64,000 bases of DNA from Rhyacophila brunnea. Taxonomy: Eukaryota; Arthropoda; Insecta; Trichoptera; Rhyacophilidae. The notes beneath the pieces are model-generated. The model was given only the letters and a program-made list of their open reading frames with translations, was not told where the DNA came from and searched no databases. Within the stretch, counting starts at the first letter, position 1; each line of letters opens with the position of its first letter. The stretch covers positions 6,634,001-6,698,000 of the forward strand of contig JAGYXB010000825.1 of NCBI GenBank assembly GCA_022495005.1. The letters are read 5' to 3'. Positions 50,801 to 52,784 of the stretch are shown piece by piece. The position numbers were made by a program, and so were the translations under genes.

Positions 50801-52784
50801 CTCACATTTCTCTGTATTTTTATTTTAAAAAATTATTAACACTTATTTTATGTCATGTCGTGAACGCTTTGAATTTATAATTTGTTATGTTCATTATATG
50901 TAAAATAAATTAATTTGATTTGATTTATTGTCCTATCGAAAATATATGATTTTGTTGAATTTCACAAAACACAGAACGAAACAAAACAATTTACTGACGC
51001 ATACAGCGTCGATACAACATTGTTCATTGGAAAAACAGCCATTAGCGCTTGCAACAAAGTTGGAAGGAATAGTCACCACCACCAGTCTGTCAAAACGGAC
51101 AGGATTCATACTATTCATAGCGCACATCTCGCTTTTGGTTGCAAAAAAAAACCTGTCAGAATGCAAAGATCATAGATGGCAATCGTAACATCTTTTTGAG
51201 AGGTTGAGATATATCATTCCGATTGAAATACTGTGGTTCAGTTAATTTCTAATTAATAGCGCAAAATATTTCTGTCTCAGTTCTTTACAATATAATTGTT
51301 TCTTCGGCCCTAACTATTAACTAACTAACAATTACACTTAATTGCTCCAATTTGATCCAATGGGTTGAATCGTTTTTATTTGTTGGTGGGAATGTATTTT
51401 TGTTAGAATTTCTCTGTTTGGACTGTGTCGGTGTCGCGGCGAATGTCTGTGTGCAGGGCTGTATCTTAAGTTCTTGGATCAATGTTTTGACTCCACACAT
51501 ACTTCCAAGACGCTTAGAACATAGAATAAATTATTTCTTAACCCACTCGAGTTGGGTACTGTTGTTGAAGATCATTATTGGTTTTCGGATGAGCAAAGAA
51601 ATTCATCATTACATTCGTCTTAGACATTCCTTGATCTACCTGACACATTAAGAAGCTAATTCAAATAAAATTAATAATCACAAAACAATAATTGAGAATT
51701 TACAACTACTTATGTTTCTATAACCATAAATGAAAAAAGAAATAATAAAAAATTGTGGAATTAATAAATATAAGATAATAGGTTTTGTTTTTTGCATGCG
51801 GTCAATTATCAATGGATCGCCAGATGTATGCTCCCAAGGTGAGTGCATGACAGGGTGAAGTGCATATTTGTCAGTAGTTTTAGTAATGTATATAAAAAAA
51901 CGATGTACCTATATGTAAGAACATAAATTCCGTGATTAATTCTATTTACTTAAAATATAAATAATATGTTTACAGACTTGTGGACAATAATAGTGGATGA
52001 AATAATAATATTAAGTAGGTAGTTCATGGGTTCATATTTATGACCGCACCTAAACTATTAAATTATTAAACTTGTCTCCACCACCATATTGAGATTATCT
52101 ACGGTAACATCATTCCAATTTATTAAAAAACCAAATGAAAAAAATATTTACAAAATTTCTATCCAATGCCTAATAAGTATTTTAAATGGGAGAAAGATGG
52201 ACTACATACACTTTAAAAGTGAGTATTTGACTGATTTTTGTTTGCAAAAAGCTGAAAATGTTACTGTTATCAGCATGTAAGAATAATATTATACATTTTT
52301 TACCAAAACAAAGACATAAAAAGGTTATTATTCAAAATAATACCTAATAAAATATGTTTTATAGCTACTCTAATACTATGAAAATGAAACTATTGATATC
52401 GTTGAGTCGAGTATTTGATACGATACAGCAAAAACGAGAAGACGCACTAATACAAAAATATAAACGAAAATAAACAAACCTGTTATAAAATTATGCAAAC
52501 GGAAATTATTGAAATCAATGTTGTCTAATTAGACGAAATATCGGATTAAACGCCGACATATTAGATTATAAAAACACAAGGACTCTCACTAGCGATTTAC
52601 TTACGATTGTTATTGATAGGCTTGAATGATTTCAATTAAATTGCAGTGTGAATCATTACTGACTGCTTTCAAAATGTCAAATATCAATAAATAAAAGAGA
52701 GCAACAAATGGAGAATAATGTGCAATTAAAATCATCTCACCTTGAAAGATGTTTGAGCAGCTGATTTTTAATTATAGTAACCAT
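5751..52784 (-). CDS. BLTP3: BLTP3 (UHRF1BP1/UHRF1BP1L/SHIP164) family gene, 22 coding exons, 3' end missing
   Basis: Members of this family are long hydrophobic-groove proteins that bridge membranes and move bulk lipids; the human paralogues act on endosomal and retrograde vesicles. The start ATG lies at 52784 and opens M-V-T-I-I-K-N-Q-L-L-K-H-L-S-R-F-T-K-N-L, close to the family N-terminus (chorein-type). Joined exons: 52784-52741, 42497-42296, 36700-36503, 33952-33848, 33191-33068, 32159-31993, 29618-29447, 28681-28555, 21140-21050, 17730-17631, 17009-16909, 16422-16284, 15101-14914, 14476-14281, 13595-13417, 12969-12822, 12524-12344, 11553-11411, 11299-11051, 9802-9580, 8564-8447, 5885-5751. 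They sum to 3330 nt (1110 codons) with every phase closing. Conserved family blocks include WTKLKTMPI, DYYPYH, FTHFYYP and QLNHYQYL. Vertebrate members are about 1440-1460 aa, so some 300 C-terminal residues are not seen. Introns are crowded with transposons, one over 10 kb. I know the family by sequence resemblance; function here is inferred. Confidence 0.93.
6300..7828 (-). mobile_element. 5'-truncated non-LTR retrotransposon (LINE) with 11-bp TSD
   Basis: The same 11-mer ATTATGTAATC flanks the insertion at 6300-6310 and 7818-7828. The 3' end on the minus strand finishes in GAAGAAGAAGA, a microsatellite-like tail instead of poly(A), as in RTE-like and some other LINE clades. The insert is 1507 bp and lacks the endonuclease and N-terminal part. 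It sits in the intron between BLTP3 exons 21 and 22, in sense orientation with the gene. Confidence 0.88.
6330..7780 (-). pseudogene. LINE reverse transcriptase, truncated and frameshifted
   Basis: Reading down the minus strand: HKAPGADNIPAELLK, ICPICKKGDR, YQAGFRAGRSTTDQLF, FIDFKQAYDSIDR, SRGLKQGDGLAPMLFNLALE and VGYADDLNMMGR (the YADD catalytic box). Then comes VAYGCESWTL and the zinc-knuckle-like tail RLNWAGHVRR, finishing at a TAG at 6330-6332 after EEARARLEL. Reading frames change near 7540, near 6950 and near 6480, so the copy is dead. Confidence 0.88.
7829..8446. other. BLTP3 intron sequence, unassigned
   Basis: Remainder of the intron between exons 22 and 21. It contains a homopolymer A run near 7920 and the short direct repeat GCACCTAA/GCACCTAA near 7980. 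No gene seen. Confidence 0.4.
8447..8564 (-). CDS. BLTP3: BLTP3 exon 21
   Basis: Acceptor TTGTCCAG; donor GACTTG then GTAAGA. Enters in phase 2 and leaves in phase 0, residues 1026-1065. It encodes a low-complexity acidic and serine-rich linker, EAAVEVAAEVIEHSSSPSER. Four CCTAA units lie just upstream of the acceptor. Confidence 0.85.
8591..8610 (+). repeat. (TTAGG)4 interstitial telomere-type repeat
   Basis: Four perfect TTAGG units, the arthropod telomeric motif. On the transcribed minus strand they read as tandem CTAAC, about 27-47 nt upstream of the exon 21 acceptor. Confidence 0.95.
8689..9185 (+). mobile_element. Tigger/pogo-like element, internally deleted (497 bp)
   Basis: The TIR starts CAGTGGAACCCCGATCTAC; the inverse at the right end is GTAGAATCTGGGTTACACTG. 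Both ends are flanked by TA. From 9027 it encodes KKTRTLAEKLKIIQGVKK, the start of the CENP-B-type helix-turn-helix DNA-binding domain of Tigger transposases, after which the catalytic domain is deleted. Confidence 0.85.
9186..9579. other. BLTP3 intron sequence, unassigned
   Basis: Intron between exons 21 and 20, right of the Tigger remnant. AT-rich with no recognised feature. Confidence 0.4.
9580..9802 (-). CDS. BLTP3: BLTP3 exon 20
   Basis: Acceptor CGTATTTAG; donor GCATTCAG then GTCAGT. Phase 1 in, phase 2 out, residues 952-1026. A Pro/Ser-rich linker (SPGPSPGPVPSA) is followed by the acidic and serine stretch DTASVASSDSE and then RYVMVQLAGEQQ, matching the position where the family enters its later conserved block. 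Confidence 0.88.
10010..10790 (+). pseudogene. Ancient mariner-like transposase relic
   Basis: Several frames share recognisable pieces of an insect mariner-like transposase: SRKSQQLGLYT (HTH region), QNCRIWDKGNPQVIQER, a WFKQDGATCNTARE block (second catalytic Asp, as in FQQDGATCHTA) and CDLTPLG near the third. Many stops and frameshifts interrupt them. It is unrelated in sequence to the three young mariners elsewhere in the window. Lies in the intron between exons 20 and 19; ends not determined. Confidence 0.75.
11051..11299 (-). CDS. BLTP3: BLTP3 exon 19
   Basis: Acceptor TTATTATAG; donor CAATGCTA then GTGAGT. Phase 1 in and out, residues 869-952. Serine/threonine-rich variable linker (HATLTSSLPSVVQNTPVPQ). 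The adjoining 111-nt intron is also open, so reading straight through gives a falsely long ORF. Confidence 0.82.
11411..11553 (-). CDS. BLTP3: BLTP3 exon 18
   Basis: Acceptor ATTTTTAG; donor AATACTG then GTAAGC. Phase 2 in, phase 1 out, residues 821-869. Encodes TVGCIIPQVEVTLVLPS, which aligns with the family beta-strand block GILLRSAELALLLHP, then an acidic linker. Confidence 0.87.
11554..12343. other. BLTP3 intron 17
   Basis: 790 bp between exons 18 and 17. AT-rich with no recognised element. Confidence 0.45.
12344..12524 (-). CDS. BLTP3: BLTP3 exon 17
   Basis: Acceptor TATTCTACAG; donor AGAGCAAG then GTAAGC. Phase 1 in, phase 2 out, residues 761-821. Contains VSVQLNHYQYLMILRLAERL, one of the most strongly conserved family blocks (vertebrate version MQINHYQYLLLL). 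Confidence 0.93.
12822..12969 (-). CDS. BLTP3: BLTP3 exon 16
   Basis: Acceptor TCTTTCAG; donor GAAGAAG then GTAAAT. Phase 0 in, phase 1 out, residues 712-761. Hydrophilic, Asn/Lys/Gln-rich insert (PSYNNNIAENGIPNRLNKGK) typical of the variable loops between conserved strands. Confidence 0.83.
13417..13595 (-). CDS. BLTP3: BLTP3 exon 15
   Basis: Acceptor TGTTTTCAG; donor CTTTGG then GTAAAA. Phase 1 in, phase 0 out, residues 652-711. Encodes IVWCARLEPVWADFCGAR and LLDAVPVTLWV, matching family strands (DVWAVYFSQFWIDYEG, FVDSFPLSIWI). Confidence 0.9.
13596..14280. other. BLTP3 intron 14
   Basis: 685 bp between exons 15 and 14; no element recognised. A GC-rich tract GGGAGGCGCGCGAGAGAAAG lies near 13911. 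Confidence 0.45.
14281..14476 (-). CDS. BLTP3: BLTP3 exon 14
   Basis: Acceptor ATGTGATAG; donor GCTGCTG then GTGAGT. Phase 0 in, phase 1 out, residues 587-652. Encodes RPKYLQAQVSRATITNKSEA, aligning with the family's RAISIQSSEMIATNTR block, then a Cys/Ser-rich stretch. Confidence 0.9.
14530..14604 (-). repeat. tRNA-like sequence (SINE head or pseudo-tRNA)
   Basis: On the minus strand it begins GGCACGGATGATTTAATTGG and carries a T-arm-like CGGGTTTGAGTCCCG. The acceptor arm does not pair well with the 3' side, so a functional tRNA is unlikely. A similar A-box style (TTTAATTGGTAAAGC) occurs in the tRNA-like sequence near 31.2 kb. Confidence 0.55.
14914..15101 (-). CDS. BLTP3: BLTP3 exon 13
   Basis: Acceptor CATTTTTAG; donor CCTAGG then GTAAGC. 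Phase 1 in, phase 0 out, residues 524-586. Encodes PKLYVQVNPVRVTFDLASCL, WCNSFVLNLL and VDVIVEAIMPR, aligning with the family's LYSQLNALQFTVDERSILWL and VDVRVDGLMLKF. Confidence 0.92.
15102..16283. other. BLTP3 intron 12
   Basis: 1.18 kb of AT-rich sequence between exons 13 and 12. A plus-strand ORF at 15692-15946 has no domain signature and is probably chance. Confidence 0.45.
16284..16422 (-). CDS. BLTP3: BLTP3 exon 12
   Basis: Acceptor TTGATTCAG; donor TTTCCAG then GTAAAT. Phase 0 in, phase 1 out, residues 478-524. Encodes LPDEVRALHVEFTHFYYPGD, a clear match to the family's LPQEMSAVYIEFTEYYYPDG. Confidence 0.95.
16423..16908. other. BLTP3 intron 11
   Basis: 486 bp. Direct copies of GAGCTCATGTG / AAGCTCATGTGAC and several CACGTG-type words (near 16516 and 16630) suggest fragments of an old repeat; no boundaries defined. 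Confidence 0.4.
16909..17009 (-). CDS. BLTP3: BLTP3 exon 11
   Basis: Acceptor CCTGTTTCAG; donor TATAAG then GTATGA. Phase 1 in, phase 0 out, residues 444-477. Encodes LSQLAKLMTTCIILRLEDYT, aligning with LSQQSKAKLMSSSVVVRLADF of the vertebrate proteins. Confidence 0.92.
17010..17630. other. BLTP3 intron 10 with a small ORF remnant
   Basis: About 620 bp. On the plus strand, 17445-17570 reads LLDQRDSYTQDQEKYNQLVE then AFIQQWIDSDNDD before TAA. It looks like a decayed coding fragment that I cannot identify. The rest is AT-rich and unassigned. Confidence 0.4.
17631..17730 (-). CDS. BLTP3: BLTP3 exon 10
   Basis: Acceptor ATTTTGTAG; donor CCAGCTC then GTAAGC. Phase 0 in, phase 1 out, residues 411-444. 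Proline/threonine-rich linker SLGTPPTSPPPNATTPA in the same place as the vertebrate GSPPKSPTHASP linker. Confidence 0.9.
17942..19238 (+). mobile_element. mariner element, copy A (TA-flanked)
   Basis: 1293-bp element (17944-19236) bounded by TIRs beginning CGAGGGTGGGTCAATAAGTC at the left and the inverse of CGAGGGTGGGTCAATAATTC at the right, with TA on both sides. Nearly identical by eye to copies B and C. Located in the intron between BLTP3 exons 10 and 9, antisense to the gene. Confidence 0.95.
18123..19172 (+). pseudogene. mariner transposase, copy A, two frameshifts
   Basis: Starts MEKIEFRAVIKHF and keeps the HTH region, the catalytic VDETWIHHY and the LFHQDNARVHT block. Compared with intact copy C it has a one-base net loss near 18575 (after DEFF, before the VDETW block) and a second frame change near 18996 (after the HPPYSPDLAPSDFF box). 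It ends correctly at GDYVEK-stop. Protein inactive as read. Confidence 0.92.
19436..19905. mobile_element. hAT-like MITE with near-perfect 8-bp TSD
   Basis: The element 19444-19897 has termini CAGCGTTGCCAAC (left) and GTTGGCAACACTG (right). Duplications ATGATGCA (19436-19443) and ATAATGCA (19898-19905) match at 7 of 8 bases. The AT-rich interior repeats short CTGGCATT/TCTGCCAT words. No coding capacity. Same terminal style as the element at 59161. Confidence 0.8.
20117..20919 (+). mobile_element. Tigger/pogo element, deleted (803 bp)
   Basis: TIRs are CAGGTGACTCCCGTTCATCG (left) and CGATGAACGGGGGGTTACCTG (right, inverse), with TA on both sides. The interior codes for disjointed Tigger transposase pieces: FNVDETGLYWKRMP and a C-terminal part with DAMRVWWKQFNIMKAI and LLEENDEDYERVSAVN. 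Stops and deletions break it. Lies in the intron between exons 10 and 9. Confidence 0.88.
21050..21140 (-). CDS. BLTP3: BLTP3 exon 9
   Basis: Acceptor TATATAG; donor AGCACAC then GTAAGT. Phase 2 in, phase 0 out, residues 380-410. Encodes AGPHTQWLRQALTNFRGSLL, amphipathic, in the place of the family's GWANELLHEFECNVEML helix. Confidence 0.9.
21511..21912. mobile_element. TIR element with about 36-bp inverted ends
   Basis: ACATATCGTCGGTCCCTATT at the left recurs as AATAGGGACCGACGATATGT at the right, and the match continues through AAAAAAGT(T/C)GGATCTG, about 36 bp with one mismatch. About 400 bp, non-coding apart from chance ORFs. No direct target duplication is obvious. Sits just inside the left end of the host Tigger. 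Confidence 0.75.
23408..23780. repeat. CTTAAGGCTATACCTCAG repeat, copy 1
   Basis: About 370 bp shared with 61011-61374 and 62912-63295. It starts CTTAAGGCTATACCTCAG and ends near GAAAATTATTTTCCGTTTCA. The interior has shared blocks such as CATGCGTCCATTTAAT, GACATGTTTTCTTTTT and TTTACACGATTTAAGAATTA. Non-coding; superfamily unknown. Confidence 0.8.
23781..23984. repeat. 200-bp near-perfect hairpin (foldback)
   Basis: The left arm begins AAAGCGTCAATTACATTGAG and the right arm ends with its inverse. Arms are about 88 bp with few mismatches, around a short centre containing ATGTTCGATGATTACA. Probably a foldback MITE lodged inside the larger TIR element. Confidence 0.9.
26006..27689 (+). pseudogene. 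piggyBac transposase, one stop plus one frameshift
   Basis: Starts at an ATG (MEGTQSSSENAEQVEDL) with an acidic N-terminus. It contains the piggyBac catalytic stretches: CIDESLLLFKG and FVICDCATGYVL (first Asp region), HTLYVDNWYTNPIL (second) and NKNMGAVDKSDMVLSS (third), then ends in a Cys-rich cluster (CVVCLSRKLRRESRYECKQC). An in-frame TAA lies at 26561-26563 and a one-base frame change near 26985 breaks the frame right after the VDNWYTN motif. All other parts are well preserved, so inactivation looks fairly recent. About 560 codons in all, the normal family length. Confidence 0.93.
28555..28681 (-). CDS. BLTP3: BLTP3 exon 8
   Basis: Acceptor TTTCCAG; donor GATACAG then GTGAAT. Phase 1 in, phase 2 out, residues 338-380. 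Encodes AALQVSLQKLQFDYYPYHLA, matching the family's AMQLSFTQLTIDYYPYHKAG. A second possible donor lies near 28524. Confidence 0.94.
28682..29446. other. BLTP3 intron 7 with a MITE fragment
   Basis: Apart from the TCTATTCTATACACAAG-family fragment at 28985-29175, nothing is recognised. Confidence 0.5.
28985..29175. mobile_element. TCTATTCTATACACAAG-family MITE, copy 2 (one arm)
   Basis: Begins CATTTATTCTATACACAAGA and shares AAACAGTCAAAACAGTCTAT and GAGAGGTGCTGTTAAAACAT with copies 1 and 4. The mirrored right arm is missing. Confidence 0.72.
29447..29618 (-). CDS. BLTP3: BLTP3 exon 7
   Basis: Acceptor AAATCTTCAG; donor CCAGGAC then GTAAGT. Phase 0 in, phase 1 out, residues 281-338. Encodes DPLLKLFARHDVTETSYHFL and RIDLHLCDD, a clear match to the family's VKLFNDFDVKETSHHLVI and LDLHICDD. 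Confidence 0.95.
29805..31109 (-). mobile_element. mariner element, copy B (TA-flanked)
   Basis: 29807-31107, 1301 bp, same TIRs as copies A and C, with TA at both sides. Inserted in the intron between exons 7 and 6, same strand as BLTP3. Its right end directly abuts the inverted-repeat element at 31108-31541. Confidence 0.95.
29872..30933 (-). pseudogene. mariner transposase, copy B, frameshifted
   Basis: Starts MEKWKMEKIEFRAV, a slightly longer N-terminus than copies A and C through reiteration of an ATGGAAAA(A)TGG unit. The VDETWIHHY and LFHQDNARVHT motifs are present, but bases are lost around 30357-30385 and near 30241 compared with copy C, shifting the frame. APSDF has become ALSDF. 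Inactive as read. Confidence 0.92.
31108..31541. repeat. Inverted-repeat element containing a tRNA-like sequence
   Basis: The left arm TATACGTAATTTGAAAACAT.. is mirrored at the right by ATGTTTTCAAATTAAGTATA. The arms are about 60 bp and include ACACACTAGAAAA and TTTTGTAGAAAAAA words in inverse. Between them, 31168-31245 on the minus strand reads like a tRNA head: TCCCGTAGCTTAATTGG, then ACGTTCAAGTCCTGT as an imperfect B box/T-arm. Confidence 0.72.
31542..31992. other. BLTP3 intron 6 remainder
   Basis: AT-rich with no element recognised. Confidence 0.45.
31993..32159 (-). CDS. BLTP3: BLTP3 exon 6
   Basis: Acceptor GTATTACAG; donor CTTGAG then GTAATT. Phase 1 in, phase 0 out, residues 225-280. 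Encodes RLVLILEEALWVLTDRQLGA, matching KLVLILDDLLWVLTDSQLKA of the vertebrate proteins; then a helical stretch ending TREKAQRKLE. Confidence 0.96.
32160..33067. other. BLTP3 intron 5
   Basis: 908 bp, AT-rich with no recognised element. Confidence 0.45.
33068..33191 (-). CDS. BLTP3: BLTP3 exon 5
   Basis: Acceptor TCCTTTAG; donor CTATCAG then GTTCAT (a weaker donor, supported by phase). Phase 0 in, phase 1 out, residues 184-225. Encodes EVAWQSARIEARAV then LRLLTNQAHCRITIKKRLS, aligning with EISWQMIRIEAD and VRLITNQSKIRVTLKRRL. Confidence 0.93.
33440..33562. repeat. Short palindromic MITE (about 120 bp)
   Basis: ATTTATAGATGGCGTCAGGA at the left recurs inverted as TCCTGATGCCATCTATAAAT at the right, with partly mirrored outer flanks (AACTAAC / GTTAGTAA). 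It lies in the BLTP3 intron between exons 5 and 4. Confidence 0.8.
33848..33952 (-). CDS. BLTP3: BLTP3 exon 4
   Basis: Acceptor ATTGTTAG; donor TTTAAG then GTAATA. Exactly 35 codons in phase 0, residues 149-183. Encodes MSQIVVESRTPQWQRGDLRL then TRLKDP, matching the family's LSQLRIYSVNAHWEHGDLRF and TRIQDP. Confidence 0.96.
34134..36002. mobile_element. hAT element with perfect 8-bp TSD
   Basis: Element 34142-35994 begins CAGTGCTCCGCAACCTTTTC and ends CTCACGGCACACTG, flanked by ACCTAGAG at 34134-34141 and 35995-36002. 1853 bp; no transposase recognised. The interior 34760-35175 is homologous, in inverse orientation, to 54700-55090 of the element at 54423, so another repeat is nested in it. 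Lies between BLTP3 exons 4 and 3. Confidence 0.88.
36503..36700 (-). CDS. BLTP3: BLTP3 exon 3
   Basis: Acceptor TTATTTGCAG; donor GTACAG then GTAAAA. 66 codons in phase 0, residues 83-148. A variable Pro/Gly loop (PRGGGDTPSPAPSPAMPP) is followed by conserved IHKVIDGISITVNTVRIEF, like the vertebrate AEKVVEGISVSVNSIVIRI. Confidence 0.95.
36701..37180. other. BLTP3 intron 2, first part
   Basis: Contains a hairpin-like GTGACCCGG ... CCGGGCCGTCAC block (about 36741-36786) and an AATAAA followed by AT-rich sequence. It might be the edge of an LTR or other repeat, but no second copy was found. Confidence 0.35.
37185..37390. repeat. AT-rich degenerate tandem repeats
   Basis: Two adjoining arrays: units of about 36 bp around TTTACAAACTTATTNACT (37185-37300) and units of about 30 bp around ATAACTATAAAATAGTTTCT (37301-37390), two to three copies each with variation. 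Confidence 0.75.
37572..37793 (-). pseudogene. Unidentified GC-richer ORF fragment (73 codons)
   Basis: The ORF is open between stops, with no ATG at the 5' side, and reads SLSLSDYFLLDFDPEG then VHQFSSSQVVDRKT and IVREVEIKSPLSKGGE. Base composition is clearly richer in GC than the surrounding AT desert, and residues look protein-like. I do not recognise it. It could be the C-terminus of a retroelement polyprotein or a captured gene piece. Confidence 0.4.
37800..39454. other. BLTP3 intron 2, central part
   Basis: No gene recognised. GC-richer islands at 38420-38500 (CTCTCGCGACGAGG) and 39200-39270 (TTTGTCGCGAGGTTGTCGC) share CGCGA words and may belong to the same unknown element as the ORF at 37572. 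Confidence 0.35.
39455..39550. mobile_element. TCTATTCTATACACAAG-family MITE, copy 3 (fragment)
   Basis: GAATCTATTCTATACGCAAG followed by GTATTATAATTGTTACAATA and GTTAACCGTCT, as in copies 2 and 4; truncated after about 95 bp. Confidence 0.65.
40040..41040. repeat. Interspersed repeat interrupted by a LINE
   Basis: The two halves (about 40040-40145 and 40985-41040) carry AGGCAAGGTTTAATTGA .. ACTGACAAAGTTT and AGTGTGCACTATTTTTGTCG .. GCCTACCTCCACCCTTC. Uninterrupted relatives are at about 55785-55945 (plus) and 56335-56440 (inverse). The comparison defines the LINE insertion point. Confidence 0.7.
40146..40984 (-). mobile_element. 5'-truncated LINE with AAAGTTT TSD
   Basis: Flanked by AAAGTTT at 40139-40145 and a copy near 40985-40991. 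The 3' tail on the minus strand is GGAAGAAGAAGAAGA. RT pieces: MCAYADDIVITSRSKQRMI (YADD box), FTYLGSSLNTQNKTAEEI, then after a frameshift near 40585 VVTYGCETWCLTQNEENK and RLRWAGHVERMPEVR. Distinct from the LINE at 6.3 kb but with the same architecture. Confidence 0.85.
41477..42238. mobile_element. hAT-like non-autonomous element
   Basis: Left end CAGTGCTTCTCAAACTTTTT, right end CAAGTTTGAGAAGTACTG (inverse). A perfect target duplication is not seen. The right end lies 58 bp from BLTP3 exon 2, in its downstream intron. Fragmentary hAT-type C-terminal coding words on the minus strand are possible but weak. Confidence 0.75.
42296..42497 (-). CDS. BLTP3: BLTP3 exon 2
   Basis: Acceptor TTTTCTCAG; donor GAATTG then GTAAGT. 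Phase 2 in, phase 0 out, residues 15-82. Encodes FTKNLSPEQISVSALRGQGS, ELLELPAWMRLASATCGRAT and WTKLKTMPIEL; this is the conserved chorein-type N-terminal region of BLTP3 (vertebrate FTKNLSPDKINLSTLKGEGE, WTKLKTHPI). Confidence 0.97.
42684..43982 (-). mobile_element. mariner element, copy C, apparently intact
   Basis: 42686-43980, 1295 bp, with CGAGGGTGGGTCAATAATTC at the left and the mirrored GACTTATTGACCCACCCTCG at the right, TA on both sides. It encodes an uninterrupted transposase. Lies in the 10-kb intron between exons 2 and 1, on the same strand as BLTP3. Confidence 0.96.
42751..43806 (-). CDS. mariner DD34D transposase (351 aa, intact)
   Basis: A cut-and-paste transposase that binds the element's TIRs and inserts at TA. 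I start at the ATG at 43806 (MEKWKIEFRAVIKHF), the position matching the other two copies; an upstream in-frame ATG lies outside the element. Order: N-terminal HTH (AVIKHFNIKGLTAKEIKNEL), a homeodomain-like second HTH (LKLSEIIEVTGISKGSVISI), WVPRLLT linker motif, first Asp in TVDETWIHHYTPE, second in LFHQDNARVHT, and third in HPPYSPDLAPSDFFLF. Exactly 34 residues separate the second and third Asp, so it is DD34D. It ends CIELQGDYVEK-stop. Normal mariner length (about 345-355 aa). Whether it is expressed or active cannot be seen from sequence. Confidence 0.96.
   Translation of the reverse strand: MEKWKIEFRAVIKHFNIKGLTAKEIKNELDLVHGISAPSLATIYNWLNEFKRGRTSTKDEPRSGRPVEVTTPEMINKIHDMVLSDRRLKLSEIIEVTGISKGSVISILHDKLGMKKISARWVPRLLTVDNKCNRVVASKALLSLMQRNPDEFFHRFVTVDETWIHHYTPETKKQSKQWIAKGEPCPKKAKTVKSAGKVMATVFWDARGIIFVDYLEKGKTITGDYYASLLDQLKNKIEEKRPHLNRKKILFHQDNARVHTCLRSMAKIEELKFELVDHPPYSPDLAPSDFFLFPNLKKWLSGQRFFSNEEVIDRTNAYFEDLPKTYFSDGLKKIEKRLTKCIELQGDYVEK
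43983..44584. other. AT/ATT-rich low-complexity intron
   Basis: Contains a 17-T run (near 44095) and (ATT)n/(TAT)n-like stretches around 44185-44510. No gene. Confidence 0.6.
44585..45165 (-). mobile_element. LINE 3' fragment
   Basis: The minus strand translates to a LINE RT C-terminal region: DDMKLNYTYLGKQICFDRKN, NSCLLPCLTYACQTWRYSSI, KWKWAGHVARLQDERWTKII and RPHARYG. A frame change near 44840 and a missing 5' part make it a relic. It represents a third LINE lineage in the window. Confidence 0.82.
45191..45425 (+). mobile_element. tRNA-derived SINE, copy 2
   Basis: The head contains the A box GATGGCTGAGCGGCTTAAGC and the B box GGTTCGAATCC, resembling a class II (Leu/Ser-like) tRNA. The body matches copy 1 (699-937) in inverse orientation, including AAACCTCCACTCTGTGAAGG and a GGATCGGACATGGTCGG end. 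The 3' side continues as AAAAATAT. Inserted in BLTP3 intron 1. Confidence 0.85.
45426..46990. other. BLTP3 intron 1, no gene recognised
   Basis: One short inverted repeat (45791-45885); otherwise AT-rich. ORFs at 46421-46683 are unsupported. Confidence 0.45.
45791..45885. repeat. Short inverted-repeat element
   Basis: ACCCGCTATAACA at the left is mirrored by TGTTATAGCGGGT at the right, with an inner AAAAACTTTTTT..AAAAAGTTTTT palindrome. Confidence 0.7.
47005..47205 (-). pseudogene. LINE C-terminal (RNase H/zinc-knuckle side) relic
   Basis: The minus strand reads GHVRFAAKLYELGLVTIRPI then CPFGGEQ, stop, DANHILWEYPKET. This resembles the Cys/His end of Jockey/I/R1-type polyproteins (TGH..Y.L.L..P.CPxCGxExx.DHILxxCP). 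It has an in-frame stop and no other domains. Confidence 0.72.
47206..48392. other. BLTP3 intron 1, possible Tigger end
   Basis: CAGTAAAACCTTGATTTTGC near 47235 and CAGTGATGCCCGGAAACGTG near 47374 look like isolated DNA-transposon termini without partners. The plus ORF at 47415-47624 is unassigned. Confidence 0.35.
48393..48735. mobile_element. Tigger/pogo-type MITE, 343 bp
   Basis: Left CAGGTGGCCCTCGACTTTTG, right CGAAAGTCGAGGGCCGCCTG (inverse, about 20 bp), TA on each side. Non-coding interior with CTACTTTCG words repeated near both ends (48420 and 48680). Confidence 0.88.
48736..49855. other. BLTP3 intron 1, unassigned
   Basis: AT-rich sequence with small ORFs on both strands that lack recognisable motifs. 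Confidence 0.4.
49856..50285 (+). pseudogene. LINE reverse transcriptase fragment
   Basis: KVSGYADDLVVLGERETRVR (YADD box) is followed by LNVEKTKYLRVSRKN, ALKSLLRSKYCPK and KPIALYGCET in changing frames. Plus strand, antisense to BLTP3. Severely decayed. Confidence 0.8.
50312..50385 (-). repeat. tRNA-like SINE head
   Basis: Minus strand: TGCCTGCGTTGACCGAGCGG (A-box region) and GGGTTCAAATCCCGTG (B box/T-arm). Directly follows the LINE relic. No acceptor-stem pairing, so not a working tRNA. Confidence 0.65.
50386..52740. other. BLTP3 intron 1, part near exon 1
   Basis: 2.35 kb of AT-rich sequence. The plus ORFs at 50928-51188 and 51352-51651 have no domain signature. Nothing supportable. Confidence 0.4.
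52741..52784 (-). CDS. BLTP3: BLTP3 exon 1 (start codon)
   Basis: ATG at 52784-52782, 14 codons plus two bases, then the donor TTTCAAG|GTGAGA. Encodes MVTIIKNQLLKHLSR, matching the invariant start of the family (MAGIIKKQILKHLSRF in vertebrates). Too short to show as an ORF. Confidence 0.95.
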